Positions 33,356 through 44,204 of a stretch of 64,000 nt of DNA are shown here, piece after piece (the stretch's first letter is position 1; the number at the start of each line of letters is the position of its first letter). Under the pieces are notes generated by a model. That model did no database searches. It was not told the DNA's origin and worked only from the letters and a program-made list of their open reading frames with translations. A program made the position numbers and the translations under genes. Source of the DNA: DATFQI01 sp963831105 (GTDB taxonomy: Bacteria > Actinomycetota > Thermoleophilia > Solirubrobacterales > Solirubrobacteraceae); the NCBI GenBank assembly GCA_963831105.1, contig CAWHOS010000003.1, forward strand, positions 62,001-126,000, given 5' to 3'.

Positions 33356-34530
33356 TCAGTCGTCGACGTCCGGGAAGCGGCCGCCGGGGGGCACGTCCTG
33401 CTCCACGGTCGCCCGCACCCCGACCAGCGCGAGCTCGCCGCCGGCCCCACCGACCGTCACGTCCCGCTCGACGTGCACGAGGTCGTCGAGGATCGCCCGC
33501 TCGACCGTCGCGCCCGCCCGGACCACCGCGCCCGGCAGCACGACCGAGTCGCGCACGACGGCCCCCTCCTCGACCACGGCGCCGCGGCCGATCACGGAGC
33601 GCTCGACGGTGCCGCCGATCGTCGCCGCGGTCGCGAGCATGCTGCGGTCGACCTGCGCGCCGGCGAGCACGCGCGTGCTCGCTCGCCGCGCGGCGGCGTG
33701 GGTGAGGATCGGCCACTCGGGGTCGTCGAGGTCGATCGGCGGCGGATGCTCGAGCTGCTCCATGTGCGCGGCGTGGAACGCGTCGATCGTGCCGACGTCG
33801 CGCCAGTAGCCGTCGAACGGGTGCGCGCGGGCGCGGCCGTCGTCCACGAGCTCCGGGAGCAGCTCGTGGCCGAGGTCCTCGAGCTCGCCGGACTCTCGGC
33901 GAGCGCGTCGAGGCGGTCGAGCACCTCTTCCGGGGTGAAGACGAAGACCTCGTTGGAGATGGTGTTCGTGGCCGGCTCGTCGGGCTTGTAGACGTAGTCG
34001 GTGATCCGCTCGCCGTCGCGCTGCACGACGCCGTAGCGGCCGGCGTCGCCGGGCTCGACCTCCGTGGTGACCATCGTCACCGCGGCGCCCGACTGCGCGT
34101 GCGCGTCGACGACCTCGCCGTAGTCGAGCTTGTAGACCGCGTCTGCGCTGAGCACGACGAGCGCGTCAGGCGCGAACTCGCGGATCATCGGCGCGTTGCG
34201 CCAGACCGCGTCGGCGGTCCCCTTCGGGAAGCCGTCGCGGCCGTCGTGGCCCATCCGCGGCTGGAGGATCAGCAGGCCGCCGGCCGTGCGGTCGAGGTCC
34301 CACGGGCGGCCGTTGGCGAGGTGGTCCGAGAGCGAGATCGGGTTGAACTGCTGCGCGATCCACACGTCCGGCAGCCCGGAGTTGAGGCAGTTCGAGAGCG
34401 GGAAGTCGATCAGCCGGTGCGTGCCCGCGAACGACACGGCCGGCTTCGCGCGCTCGTGCGTGAGCAGCTCGAGACGGCCGCCGGCACCGCCGGCGAGCAC
34501 GATCACCAGCGTCCGCACGCGGCTCTTCAT
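33356..34530 (-). CDS. glgC: Glucose-1-phosphate adenylyltransferase-like protein, one frameshift
   Basis: The enzyme restores to about 391 residues. It makes ADP-glucose for glycogen, or in actinobacteria for maltosyl phosphate and alpha-glucan synthesis. The nucleotidyltransferase domain starts V-L-A-G-G-A-G-G-R-L-E-L-L-T-H-E-R-A-K-P-A-V and contains G-T-A-D-A-V-W and Y-G-V-V. A C-terminal left-handed beta-helix follows, with V-I-G-R-G-A-V-V-E-E-G-A-V-V. The frame changes near 33890 between ...L-D-A-L-A-E and D-L-G-H-E-L-L-P-E-L, explained by one missing base, the only clear deletion in the window. It lies 7 bases downstream of the DUF4031 gene, so the two are probably co-transcribed. Confidence 0.85.
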
Positions 34531-34537
34531 CTGGCCC

Positions 34538-34837
34538 TCATCCGCCCGGGACTACCCGCCGCCGCGCCCGCGAACGCGCCCGGTCGCCGCGCGGCCCGGC
34601 CATGCGCGCGAGCAGCTCGCGCGTCGTGACCGGGACCGCGCCGAGCTCGAGGGCGCGGGCGCGCAGGTGCTCCGGCAGGTCGTAGTGGTCGCCCTGGAAG
34701 AACCGCCGCGGGATGCCGAGCCGCTCCGCGAACGCGTGCAGCTCCTCGAACGAGGCGTCCGAGACGAGGTGGCACCACGTGCGGAACGGCAGCCCGGTGT
34801 CCGGGTACTCGCGCAGCGGATCGACCAGCACGGCCAT
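34538..34837 (-). CDS. DUF4031 family protein
   Basis: The 99-residue protein matches the DUF4031 family in full: M-A-V-L-V-D-P, then W-C-H-L-V-S-D, F-A-E-R-L-G-I-P-R-R-F-F-Q-G-D-H-Y-D, and T-T-R-E-L-L. Arg-rich residues follow to the stop. The function of the family is unknown. The conserved Asp, His and Trp residues suggest metal or nucleotide binding, but this is not established. TACGCT lies 6 bases upstream of the ATG. It precedes glgC by 7 bases on the same strand and probably shares its transcript. Confidence 0.8.
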   Translation of the reverse strand: MAVLVDPLREYPDTGLPFRTWCHLVSDASFEELHAFAERLGIPRRFFQGDHYDLPEHLRARALELGAVPVTTRELLARMAGPRGDRARSRARRRVVPGG

Positions 34838-34852
34838 CCGCGCAGCGTACGG

Positions 34853-35554
34853 TCAGGCGCCGGCGACCTCGACGCGGTCGACGCGCGTGGCGGCGCCCGG
34901 GCTCGGCGTCCCCGCCAGCCAGGCGGGGAACCACGAGTTGAGATAGAGCGCCATCGGCGCGGTCGGCACGCCCGTCTTCCACGTCCGCAGCGCGACGCCG
35001 TCGACGCGGAACGTGACGGCCTTGCGCGCGAGCTCGATCTCGTAGTCGTGGAAGGCGGCGGTCGGGTCGAACCCGAGCGCGCGCGTCTCCGTGTGCGTCT
35101 GGCGGCCGCCCGCGTAGGTCGAGAGGAGCACGGTGCCGGTGCGGTCGTTGAGGATCTCGATGTCGACCTCGGAGGCGTAGTCGGGCGGCGCGTAGAGGAA
35201 GAACCCGGTCAGCGAGGAGGGCGCGTCCGCGGCGCGGATCCGGGCGCGGTAGGTGCCCGTGCGGTACAGCGCCCTCGTGCGCACCTCGGCGCCGTCGAGC
35301 GAGCCGGCCGGGTGGCGAAGCTCCAGCGCGCCGCCCGTCACCGCGACGTTGCCGGGATCCAGGTGGCTGCGGCCGAGCCGGTGGTCGCCGATGCTCCAGC
35401 GCCCGCCGTCCAGCGCGTCGAAGGGATCGCCGAAGCCCGTCGCCGCCACGGCGGTCGCCGCCTGCCCGGCGACCGCCGTCACGACGAGCAGCACCAGCAG
35501 GCTCGCTCGGCGGACCACACACCGATGATCGTCCGCGGCGTGCGCGCGGTCCAT
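34853..35554 (-). CDS. Secreted GH16-like (beta-glucanase fold) protein
   Basis: The 233-residue protein has an N-terminal signal peptide (R-R-A-S-L-L-V-L-L-V-V-T-A-V-A-G) after a basic stretch and a concanavalin-like jelly-roll domain. The GH16 catalytic motif appears as S-E-V-D-I-E-I-L-N (E-x-D-x-E). F-H-D-Y-E-I-E-L and the substrate-side W-F-P-A-W are also in the expected places. It probably hydrolyses or remodels beta-1,3/1,4-glucans or related polysaccharides outside the cell. The start could also be the GTG codons just before R-R-A-S-L. It lies 12 bases downstream of recD on the same strand, probably in the same transcript by chance. Confidence 0.8.
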   Translation of the reverse strand: MDRAHAADDHRCVVRRASLLVLLVVTAVAGQAATAVAATGFGDPFDALDGGRWSIGDHRLGRSHLDPGNVAVTGGALELRHPAGSLDGAEVRTRALYRTGTYRARIRAADAPSSLTGFFLYAPPDYASEVDIEILNDRTGTVLLSTYAGGRQTHTETRALGFDPTAAFHDYEIELARKAVTFRVDGVALRTWKTGVPTAPMALYLNSWFPAWLAGTPSPGAATRVDRVEVAGA

Positions 35555-35566
35555 GGGGTCATCGCC

Positions 35567-37386
35567 CTACGTGCCCCAGAGCAGCTCGCGCAGGCCGGAG
35601 GCGCGCGCGACCGGGCGCTCGACCGCGGCGCGGACGGCGTCCTCGGTGCCGACCAGGATCAGCTCCTCCCGGGCGCGCGTGATCGCGGTGTAGAGCAGCT
35701 CGCGCGTGAGCAGGCGCGACGCGCGGTCGGGCAGCAGCACGGCGGCGGTGCCGAACTGCGAGCCCTGCGCCTTGTGGATCGTCATCGCGTGCACGCGTGT
35801 CCACGGACTCGAGCCGGCTCGGGGCGACGTGCATCACCTCGGCGCGGCGCTCGAACGCGGCGGTCACGCGGCCGTCGCCCGCCACCACGACGCCGGTGTC
35901 GCCGTTGTAGAGGCGCAGCCCGTAGTCGTTCTCCGTCACGAGCAGCGGGCGGCCCGCGTACCAGCGGTCGTCCGCGCTGAAGCCGCCGACGTCGGCGGTC
36001 AGCCAGCCCTCGATCTGCGGGCCCCAGGCCGCGACGCCGTAGGGGCCGCGGCGGTGCGCGCACAGCAGCCGGAACGCGCCGAGCGCCGCCAGCGCGCCCT
36101 CGGCGTCGCCCTCGCGGGCGGCGTGGAAGACCGCGCGGCCGGCGTCGACGGCGCGGCGTCGGACCAGGCTCGAGCCCGTCGCCGTCCGCCGCGTCGTGCT
36201 CGATCCACGTCACGCCCTCGGGCGCCGCGCGCAGGACCTCGAGCGCCCGGTCCGCGTCGCCGTCGCGCACCGCGCCGGCCAGCGAGGCGATGCCGCCGCC
36301 GAAGCGGTGCACCCGGTCGAGCACCACGATCCCCTCGCCGGTCGCCGGCCCGACGATGTCGCCGAGCACCGCGCCGGCCTCGATCGAGGACAGCTGGCCC
36401 GGGTCGCCGACGAGCACCAGGCGCGCCTCCGGCCGGACGGCCTCGACGAGCCGCGCCATCAGCGACAGCGACACCATCGAGGTCTCGTCGACGACCACCA
36501 CGTCATGCGGGAGCCGGTTGCCGCGGTGGTGGCGGAAGCGGCTGTGGCTGCCGCGGCGGCGGCCGAGCAGGCGGTGCAGCGTCGAGGCCTCCAGGCCGAG
36601 CAGCGCGGCGCGCGTGGCCTCGGAGACGTCCAGCCCGCGCGCCTCGTCGTGGACCGCCTCCTCGAGCCGCGCGGCCGCCTTGCCGGTCGGCGCCGCGAGC
36701 GCGATCAGCGGCGCGGGCACGCCGGCGGCCTGCGCCTGCTCGTCCAGCAGCGCGGCGATCCGCGCCACCGTCGTCGTCTTGCCCGTGCCCGGCCCGCCGG
36801 CGACCACCGCGAGCCGCCTCCGGACCGCCGCCTCCGCGGCCGCGCGCTGGCGCTCGTCGTCGGGACCGAACAGCCGCGCAAGCCCGTCGCGCAGCACGTC
36901 CTCGCGCACGGCCGGCCCGTCCCCCGCCCCCGCGGGGGCGCCGCCTGCGCGGGCGTCGCCGCCGAACGCGCGCAGGTCGTCCGCGATCTGGCGCTCCTCG
37001 CGCCAGTAGCGGTCGAGGTAGACCCGGGTGCCTTCGAGCCTCAGCGGCCCGCCCACCAGCTCGCTCGCCGCGAGCCGCGCCACCCAGCCCGCGACCTCCG
37101 GCCACGGGAGCGCGGCGATGTCGACCGGCTCCTCGACGTCGACGACCGTGGTGTCGCGCACCGTGGCGAGGTCGGCGTAGACATGGCCGAGCCGCGGCGC
37201 GCGGACGGCCAGCGCGGCCGCGAGCGCGACGTCGGGATCGTCCTCGCCGGCCAGCGCCATCAGCCGCGCCGCGACGTGCACGTCGGCGGCGGCGAGCACG
37301 CCGGCCTCGTTGAAGGCGCGCAGCTCCGCGGGCGGGCGCAGCGCGCGGCGCACCTCGAACGGATCGGCGTCGCGCAGCTCGCTCAT
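35567..37386 (-). CDS. recD: RecD-like exodeoxyribonuclease V alpha subunit (two frameshifts)
   Basis: The protein restores to about 605 residues. It is a 5'-3' SF1B helicase with an N-terminal RecD helical domain, Walker A A-G-G-P-G-T-G-K-T-T-T, then A-A-P-T-G-K-A-A-A-R-L, Walker B V-V-V-D-E-T-S-M-V and L-V-L-V-G-D-P-G-Q-L. The frame changes near 36172 and near 35796, each one extra base. The restored end has the motif V H-A-M-T-I-H-K-A-Q-G-S-Q-F and Y-T-A-I-T-R-A-R. The start ATG overlaps the recB stop (ATGA). It forms the fast motor of the RecBCD complex, in double-strand break repair and foreign DNA degradation. Confidence 0.88.
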
Positions 37387-40300
37387 CGCCCGGCTCCCCG
37401 GTCGAGCACGTCGGACAGCGCGGTCACGAGCGCGCCCGGCGGCTTCCACGCGAACACGCCGCACGGCGCCCCGCCGACGCGCGGGACGTCCGCGCCGGTC
37501 ATGCCGCGCAGGAACAGGTACAGCACGCCCGCGAGGTTGACGTCGGGGTCGTAGCCCGGCAGCCGCCAGCGCAGGTAGCGGTGCAGCGCGACGGTGTAGA
37601 GCAGCGCCTGCAGGCCGTAGTGCGCGTGCTCCATCTCGGTCGCGAGCGCCGCGGGCCGGTGGTGCCATGCCGTCAGCGCCTCGCCCGGCCCCGCGAGCCA
37701 GTTCGTCTTGTGGTCGGCGATCGCGAAGCGCCCGCCGGGCAGCCGCATCACCAGGTCCAGGCTGCCGGTGAGGAAGCCGCGCACGCTCTCGCGCAGGGCC
37801 GGGTCGGCCAGCCGCGCCGCGTAGCCGCCGAGCGGGTCCTCCGGGCCGAGGTGCTCGCCGAGCACGGCGGCGATCGCCTGCAGCGCGACGCGGCCGGTCG
37901 GGTCGTCGCCGCCGACGAGCGGCAGCTCGAAGGCGAGCTCGTCGAGCCGGTCCGCGCGCGCGACGTCGCGCAGCCGCAGGTCGCCGACCAGCGGCCCGAG
38001 CGGCGTCTCGATCGCCGCCGCCAAGCCCTCGACGACGTGCTCGGCGTCGCCGAGCTCCACCCGCCGCCGCGCCTGCGCCTCAGCGACGTGGGCGGCCAGC
38101 TCCGCGCGCAGGTCGGGCGCGGCGTAGTCGGTCGCCTCCATCACCGTGTGCACGAGCGTGCCGACGCGCACGCCGACGCCCATGTCCGTCAGCACGGCGG
38201 GCACCTCGCGCAGCGCGTCCTGGGTGGGCGGGGCCGCATCCGCCACCGGGGCGGCGGCGTCGGGCTCGTCGGAGAGCAGCACCTCCTCGGGCTCGCTGGC
38301 CACGCGCGCCTCGTAGGCCCCGGCCGTGATGTCGCTGAAGGACGTGCGCCGCCAGCGCAGGTCGAGCTCGCGGCCGAACGCGGCGGCGTCGAGGTCCGCG
38401 GCCGGCCCCGCCACGCCCGTCCACGGCCGCGGCTCCTCCAGGGTCGAGCGCTCCACCGCGATCCGGCCCGGCGCCTTGGCGGCCAGCTCGTTCAGGCGCG
38501 TGACGGCAGCGAGGTCGCTCGGCGTCGCCGGCCCCCGCGGCGGGATCGTGCCGTCCTCGGCGCGCGCGAACAGCAGCCGCGAGAGCGCGGACTCGCGCGC
38601 GTTCGCCGAGCCCGCCCACCACACGATCGCCTGGTGGCGCGCGCGGGTGAGCGCGACGTAGGCCAGCCGCAGGTCCTCGCCGCGGGCCTCCGTGACGTAC
38701 TGCTCGACGTGCTCGCCGAACGCCCGCCCGTCGAGCCCGACGTCGATCGTGCGCGCGTCGCCGTTGGCCGGGTCGTGGAAGAAGACCGGCTCCTCCTTCT
38801 CGCGCCCGAGCCAGGTCGGCTCCCACAGGTACGGGAAGTACACGATCGGGAACTCGAGGCCCTTGCTGCGGTGGATCGTCAGCACCTGCACGGCCTCGGC
38901 GTCGGACTCCAGCCGGCGGCTGCGCTCCTCGTCGCCCGTCTCCTGCTCGCAGGCCGCGATCCGCTGGCGCAGCCAGCCCGTCAGCGCGGTCGCCCCGAGC
39001 CGCTCCGCCGCGGCGGCCGCGTGCAGGAGCTGGCCGACGTGGCGCAGGTCGGTCAGCCGCCGCTCGCCGTCCTCCTGCGAGAGCAGCCGGCCGGGCAGGC
39101 CCTCGACGAGCGTGATCGTCTCCAGCAGCGCCGCCACGCCGCGCACGCGCAGCACGCGCGCCCACTCGTGCAGCCGCCGGTGGACCTCCTCCCACTCGTC
39201 CTCGGCGGCGCCCGCGACCTTCCCGGCGTCCCAGCCCAGGAAGGGCGTCAGCGCCGCGGCGCGGGCGCGGGCGGGCGCGCTCGGGCGCTCGATCGCCTCC
39301 AGCAGCCGCAGCCAGTCGCGCGCGGGCTCGGAGCCGAAGACGCTGCCGGCGCCGTTGATGACCGCGGGGATCTCGACGGCGTCGAGCGCGTCGCGCACGA
39401 GCGCCGCCTGGCGGTGCGTGCGCACGAGCACGGCGACGTGGCCCGGGCGCACGGACTCGTGGCCGAGCACGCTGCCGTCCTCGGCGCGGCGCTCGATCCG
39501 GGCGCCCGAGGACAGCAGCGCGACGAGGTCGCCGGCGAGGTCCTGCGCGATGTGGCGGCGCGAGGAGTCGTTGCTCGCGTAGCCGTAGCGGGTCTTGTCG
39601 ATCGTGGGGTCGTCGCGGTGCACGACGCGCAGGCGCAGCGGCTCCGGATGCGGGGCCCCGAGCAGCCGCGGCTCGCGGTTGGCGCCGGCGGCGCGCACGG
39701 AGCGGTAGGCGATCCCCTCGTGGCCGAGCCGCGCGTCGCCGAACAGCGCGTCGTAGGCCTCCAGCAGCCCCTGGTCGCTGCGCCAGTTGACCTCGAGCGT
39801 GGCGCTGGCGCCGGCGCTGCGCGCCGCCTCCAGGTACGCGTAGACGTCGGCCCCGCGGAACGCGTAGATCGCCTGCTTGGGATCGCCGATCAGCACCAGC
39901 GTCGCGCCCTCGCCGAAGGCCAGCTCGACGATCTCCCACTGGACCGGGTCGGTGTCCTGGAACTCGTCGACGAGCACGACGCGGAAGCGCTCGCGCAGCC
40001 GCCGCACGGCGACCTCGCCGCCGGGGTCGGTGAGGATCTTGCTGCAGCCGCGTCAGCAGGTCGTCGTAGGTCATCACCGCGAGCCGGCGCTTGCGCACGT
40101 CGAGCTCCTTGCGCACCGCCTCGGCGAGCCCGCGGCGCATGCCCGCGACCGTCTCCGGCCCGGCCGCCTGCGGCTCGATCGGCGTCGCCGGGTTGTCGAT
40201 CGCCACGCGGCCGATCTTCAGCGCCTGCGCGCGGCCGAAGTCGGGCCGGCCGACGACCCAGTGGAAGCGCCGCAGGTAGAGGTCGTCGACGACCTCCTCG

Positions 40301-40761
40301 ACGAGGTCGCCGATGTCCTCCACGAACGTCACGCCCGGCTCGACGTCCCCGGCCACGCCGAGCCCGCCCAGCACCTCCTGGCAGAAGCCGTGGGTGGTCG
40401 CGATCGTCGCGCTGTCGAAGTCCGCCAGCGCGTGCGCGAGCCGGCGGCGGCGCTCCTCGACGACCTCGGGCGGCCCTTCGCACAGCAGCCGCACGACCTC
40501 GTCGCGGTCGGGCGGTGCGCCCGCGAGCGCGCGGGCGAGGCCCTGCTCGGCGCTGACGAGGCGCTCGCGCACGCGGTCGCGCAGCTCGCCGGTCGCCATC
40601 CGCGTGAAGGTCACGAGCAGCAGCTGCTCGAGCGGGATGCCGTCGGCCACGTAGCGCGCCGCGAGCGCGGCGATCGTGTACGTCTTGCCGGTGCCCGCGC
40701 TCGCCTCGAGCACGGTCACGCCGGTCGGCAGCGGGCCGGTGACGTCGAAGGCGGTGCTCAT
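37383..40761 (-). CDS. recB: RecB-like exodeoxyribonuclease V beta subunit (one frameshift)
   Basis: The protein restores to about 1,125 residues. It is a UvrD-type helicase with Walker A E-A-S-A-G-T-G-K-T, T-F-T-R-M-A-T-G-E-L-R, Walker B V-L-V-D-E-F-Q-D-T-D-P, G-D-P-K-Q-A-I-Y-A-F-R-G-A-D and V-L-T-I-H-R-S-K-G-L-E-F. The C-terminal nuclease domain has G-S-L-D-L-V and I-A-D-H-K-T-N-W-L, the expected Asp and D-x-K active-site residues, so it looks catalytically competent. One extra base near 40041 splits the gene before the Walker B motif; removal joins L-T-R-L-Q to K-I-L-T-D-P-G-G-E. The start overlaps the recC stop (ATGA). It acts with RecC and RecD. Confidence 0.92.
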
Positions 40762-43700
40762 CCCTCCGCCATCTGCTCGCACTCGCCCAGCCCGCCCCAC
40801 AGCCGCTTCGAGAGCCGGCCGAAGCGCGTCGGCTCCTCGGGCTCGAAGTCCTCGCCCTCGCGCGGCGGCAGCGCGAGCAGCTCGTCGAAGCTCAGCACGC
40901 CGCCGAACGCGAGCTGGTGCTCGGGCTCGGCGTCCTCCTTGGGGAAGTTCCAGTCCGACTCCCAGGCCTTGCGCGCGAGCGGCTCGCCGCCGCGCACGTA
41001 GGCGGCCGAGGCGGCGCACGCGATCGGCAGCGGCTCGCGCAGCCCGCGTCCGTGCAGGTCGAGCAGGACGTCGAGCAGCTCGCGCGCCCGCTCGGGGCCG
41101 ACGGCGGGAAGACGGCAGATCGTCACGGGCCCCTGCGCTCCCGCCCGCGCGCGGCCGAGCAGGACGGCCTGGATCGGCCGGTCGGGATAGGCGGCGGTCA
41201 GCGCGAGCCAGCGCACCCACAGCGCGATCCGGTGCTTGGGCCCGACGCGCGAGTACTGCACGACCCGCAGCAGGTCGTCGTGGATGCCGGGGACGGTGCC
41301 GCTGAGGATGCGGCCGTCACCCAGCTCGAGCTTGACGTCGGCCGAGCGCGAGGCGCCGTCGCCGAGCCGCAGCGCGTACTCCGCGAGCTGGTCGACGGTC
41401 GGGCGCAGCCGCGCGATCACCGGGTCGCCGAGGCGCCCGGGCGGGAGCAGCCCGCGCGCGACCTCGGCCGCCACGCAGTCCTCCATGTCCGCCCCGGCCA
41501 GCCGCCCCTCGAGCAGGCGCGTGCCGACGCCCCACTGCTCGAGGTGGTCGAGCTCGACGGTCAGCGAGTCGCCGACCTCGTCGTCGAAGTCGCCGAGCAT
41601 GATCCCGAGCCGCTGGCGCAGGAACGCGCGCACGGGGTGCTCGGCGAAGCGGACCAGGTTGTCGAGCTCGACGAGCGGGGTGCGCAGCTCGGGCAGCGGC
41701 CGGCGCAGGAACGGGGGCAGCGGGGTGCGCTCCGCGCCGAGCGCGCGGGCGCCCTGGAGCGTCACGCGGTCGAAGCCCCAGCGGCGGCCGGGCACGAGCT
41801 CGCCGAGCGTGAAGTTGCGCGGGTCGAACGGCTGCAGCGGGTGCTGGACGAGCACCCGGTCGCGTGCACGGGAGCCGTCGGCGACCCGCGCGGTCGCGTC
41901 GATCACGTCGAGCAGCTCGCCGACCGGCACCGCGGGCGGGCGCGGCGTGTTCGTGCGCTCGTCCTTGCCGGTGTAGGTGACGATCAGCCGGTCCGTCGCC
42001 GCCATCAGCGCGTCGAGCAGCATCTGGCGGTCCTCGGTGCGGCTGTCGCGGTCGCCGACGTGCGGGTCGCGCAGCACGAGGTCGTCGCCGTCGCGGACCG
42101 ACTTGCGCGGGAACTCGCCGTCGTCGAGCCCGAGCAGGCAGACGACGCGATGCGGCACGGAGCGCATCGGGACGAGCGTGCAGATCGTCAGGTGGCCGGT
42201 GCGGAAGTTGGTCCGGGTCGGGCGGCCCTCGAGCCGCTCCGCGAGCAGCGCGCGCACCTCGGCGAGCGCCAGCGTGGTCTTCTCCGCCCCGGCCACGGCG
42301 GCCTCGCGCTCGACGTCGTCGAGCAGCCGCTGCAGCTCCGCGCGCTGCCAGCCGTCGCGGCCCGGCGTGGCGGTCAGCGCGTCGGCCGCGGCGCCGATCG
42401 CGGCGGTCCAGCCGCTCACGGTCATCGGCCGCCGCATCCGGTCGACGGTCGCCTGCAGGCGGTCGACGAGCTCGGCGAAGCGGCCCGCGAGGTCGATCGC
42501 GCCGCTCTCGACGTCGTCGAGCGGGAGCACGCCGCCGAACAGCCGCTGCTCCTCGTCGGTCATCGCGACCCCGAGCAGGACGCGGTCCAGCCCCGTGCGC
42601 CAAGTGCCGGCCGGGAGCTTGTCGAGCTTGAACGGCGCGCGGTGCGCGGCGTCCAGCCCCCAGCGGATCCCCGACTGCGCGACCCACTCCTCGACGCGCG
42701 CGACGTCGTCGTCGTCGAGCCCGAAGCGGCGGCGGACGGGCTCGCGGTCGGCGAGATCGAGCACCTGGGAGGCGGTCAGGCGCTGGTCGGCGAGCTCGAG
42801 CAGGCGGCTGACGAAGCCGAGCACCGCGTTGGTCTGGCGCAGCGAGCGGTCGGCGAGCCGGACGCGCAGGTCGGGCGGGCGCAGCTCCTCCGGCAGGTCG
42901 TCGAGCTCGTCGTCCTCCGGGGAGATCTCCCCGGCGCCGAAGGTCGCGCCGATCAGCGGCGCGAACGCCTCGATGTCCGGGCACATCACGATCACGTCGC
43001 GCGGCTCGAGCGTCGGGTCCTCGGCGAGCAGGTGCAGGATCGCGTCGCGCAGGACCTCGACCTGGCGCGCGCGGCCGTGGCAGGCGTGGACCTCGATGCT
43101 GCGGTCCTCGCCCAGCTCGAGCCGCTCGTCTTCGCGGCCGGGCAGCGGCGGCCCGGGCGGGGAGCGGTCCTCGCGCACGTCGGCCTGGATGCGGGCGAGC
43201 AGGGAGCCGGTGGCGGGCGGCGTCGGGTGATGGTGGTCGCGATCCGCGGGCGGGCCGGTGACGAGCTGCAGCTCGCGCACGTCCTGCCCCCACGAGGCGA
43301 GCAGCCGGTTGACGGGCAGCTCGCGCGTGACGTCCTCGGCGCGGCGCGTGATCGGCGGCGCCTGCGCGACGCGCTCCCACAGCCCGGGCGAGGGGTGCAG
43401 CAGGAACAGGTGCACGTCACGGGCGGCGGCGATCGCCTCCAGCACCTGCAGCCGCCCCGCCGGCAGCCGCGTGAGGCCGAACACCGACAGCCGGTCCGGC
43501 AGCTCCACGAGCTCCGGCTCCCTGCGCAGCCGCGCGCACGCGGCCTCGATCCGCTCCGCCGGGTCGGGCTGATCGGTGCGGGAGCGCAGGCGGCGCCACA
43601 GCTCGGCCTGCCAGCGCGCGTCGGGCGGGAGCTTGGCGCCGGTCGCGTCGACGTCCTTGCCCGCCGCCCAGGCGCGGATCATCGACGGGCGCTGGAGCGC

Positions 43701-44153
43701 GTAGCGGTCGAACAGCTCCGCGATATGGCGCACGCTCGCGAACCGCCGCGCCTGCCGCGAGGCGTCCGCGGTGTCCAGCGTCGCCCCCAGGTGCGCAGCG
43801 AGGCTCTGCAGCCACGGCTCGTGCAGCGCGGTGTCGACGACCTCCAGCAGCGCCCACACGAGCCGCTCGGGCAGCCACGCGTCGGCCTCCGGCTCGATCC
43901 CCGACGCGACCGCGACCGCCTCGTCGGCGAGCCGCCGCGGCGACGGGAACGCGACGTTCGCGCAGATCCCGTCCGCCCGGCCGGGAGAGGTGCCGAGCCC
44001 GGTCGAGAGCCGCTGGGTCAGCCAGCGCTCCATGCCGCGCGTCGGCACGGCGATCACCTCGGGCGCGAAGGGGTCCTCCAGCGGCTCCTTCAGCAGCGCG
44101 GCAAGGGCGTCCACGAGCCCGTCGGCCCGCTCGGCTCGGTGAACGTGCAGCAT
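40758..44153 (-). CDS. recC: RecC-like exodeoxyribonuclease V gamma subunit
   Basis: The 1,131-residue protein begins M-L-H-V-H-R-A-E-R-A-D-G-L-V-D-A-L and continues P-T-R-G-M-E-R-W-L, both typical RecC N-terminal motifs. The helicase-like folds lack functional Walker motifs, and the C-terminal nuclease-like domain is catalytically dead, as expected. RecC splits the DNA duplex and reads Chi sites. It is uninterrupted, unlike recB and recD. ATG 44153 is preferred over the GTG at 44165, and TAATGT is 10 bases upstream. The order recC-recB-recD with ATGA overlaps gives a coupled operon. Confidence 0.92.
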   Translation of the reverse strand: MLHVHRAERADGLVDALAALLKEPLEDPFAPEVIAVPTRGMERWLTQRLSTGLGTSPGRADGICANVAFPSPRRLADEAVAVASGIEPEADAWLPERLVWALLEVVDTALHEPWLQSLAAHLGATLDTADASRQARRFASVRHIAELFDRYALQRPSMIRAWAAGKDVDATGAKLPPDARWQAELWRRLRSRTDQPDPAERIEAACARLRREPELVELPDRLSVFGLTRLPAGRLQVLEAIAAARDVHLFLLHPSPGLWERVAQAPPITRRAEDVTRELPVNRLLASWGQDVRELQLVTGPPADRDHHHPTPPATGSLLARIQADVREDRSPPGPPLPGREDERLELGEDRSIEVHACHGRARQVEVLRDAILHLLAEDPTLEPRDVIVMCPDIEAFAPLIGATFGAGEISPEDDELDDLPEELRPPDLRVRLADRSLRQTNAVLGFVSRLLELADQRLTASQVLDLADREPVRRRFGLDDDDVARVEEWVAQSGIRWGLDAAHRAPFKLDKLPAGTWRTGLDRVLLGVAMTDEEQRLFGGVLPLDDVESGAIDLAGRFAELVDRLQATVDRMRRPMTVSGWTAAIGAAADALTATPGRDGWQRAELQRLLDDVEREAAVAGAEKTTLALAEVRALLAERLEGRPTRTNFRTGHLTICTLVPMRSVPHRVVCLLGLDDGEFPRKSVRDGDDLVLRDPHVGDRDSRTEDRQMLLDALMAATDRLIVTYTGKDERTNTPRPPAVPVGELLDVIDATARVADGSRARDRVLVQHPLQPFDPRNFTLGELVPGRRWGFDRVTLQGARALGAERTPLPPFLRRPLPELRTPLVELDNLVRFAEHPVRAFLRQRLGIMLGDFDDEVGDSLTVELDHLEQWGVGTRLLEGRLAGADMEDCVAAEVARGLLPPGRLGDPVIARLRPTVDQLAEYALRLGDGASRSADVKLELGDGRILSGTVPGIHDDLLRVVQYSRVGPKHRIALWVRWLALTAAYPDRPIQAVLLGRARAGAQGPVTICRLPAVGPERARELLDVLLDLHGRGLREPLPIACAASAAYVRGGEPLARKAWESDWNFPKEDAEPEHQLAFGGVLSFDELLALPPREGEDFEPEEPTRFGRLSKRLWGGLGECEQMAEG

Positions 44154-44204
44154 GGCCACGGCCACATTAGGGCCGCGGTCCGACGACCTCGCCCCCGCAG
44201 CCGG

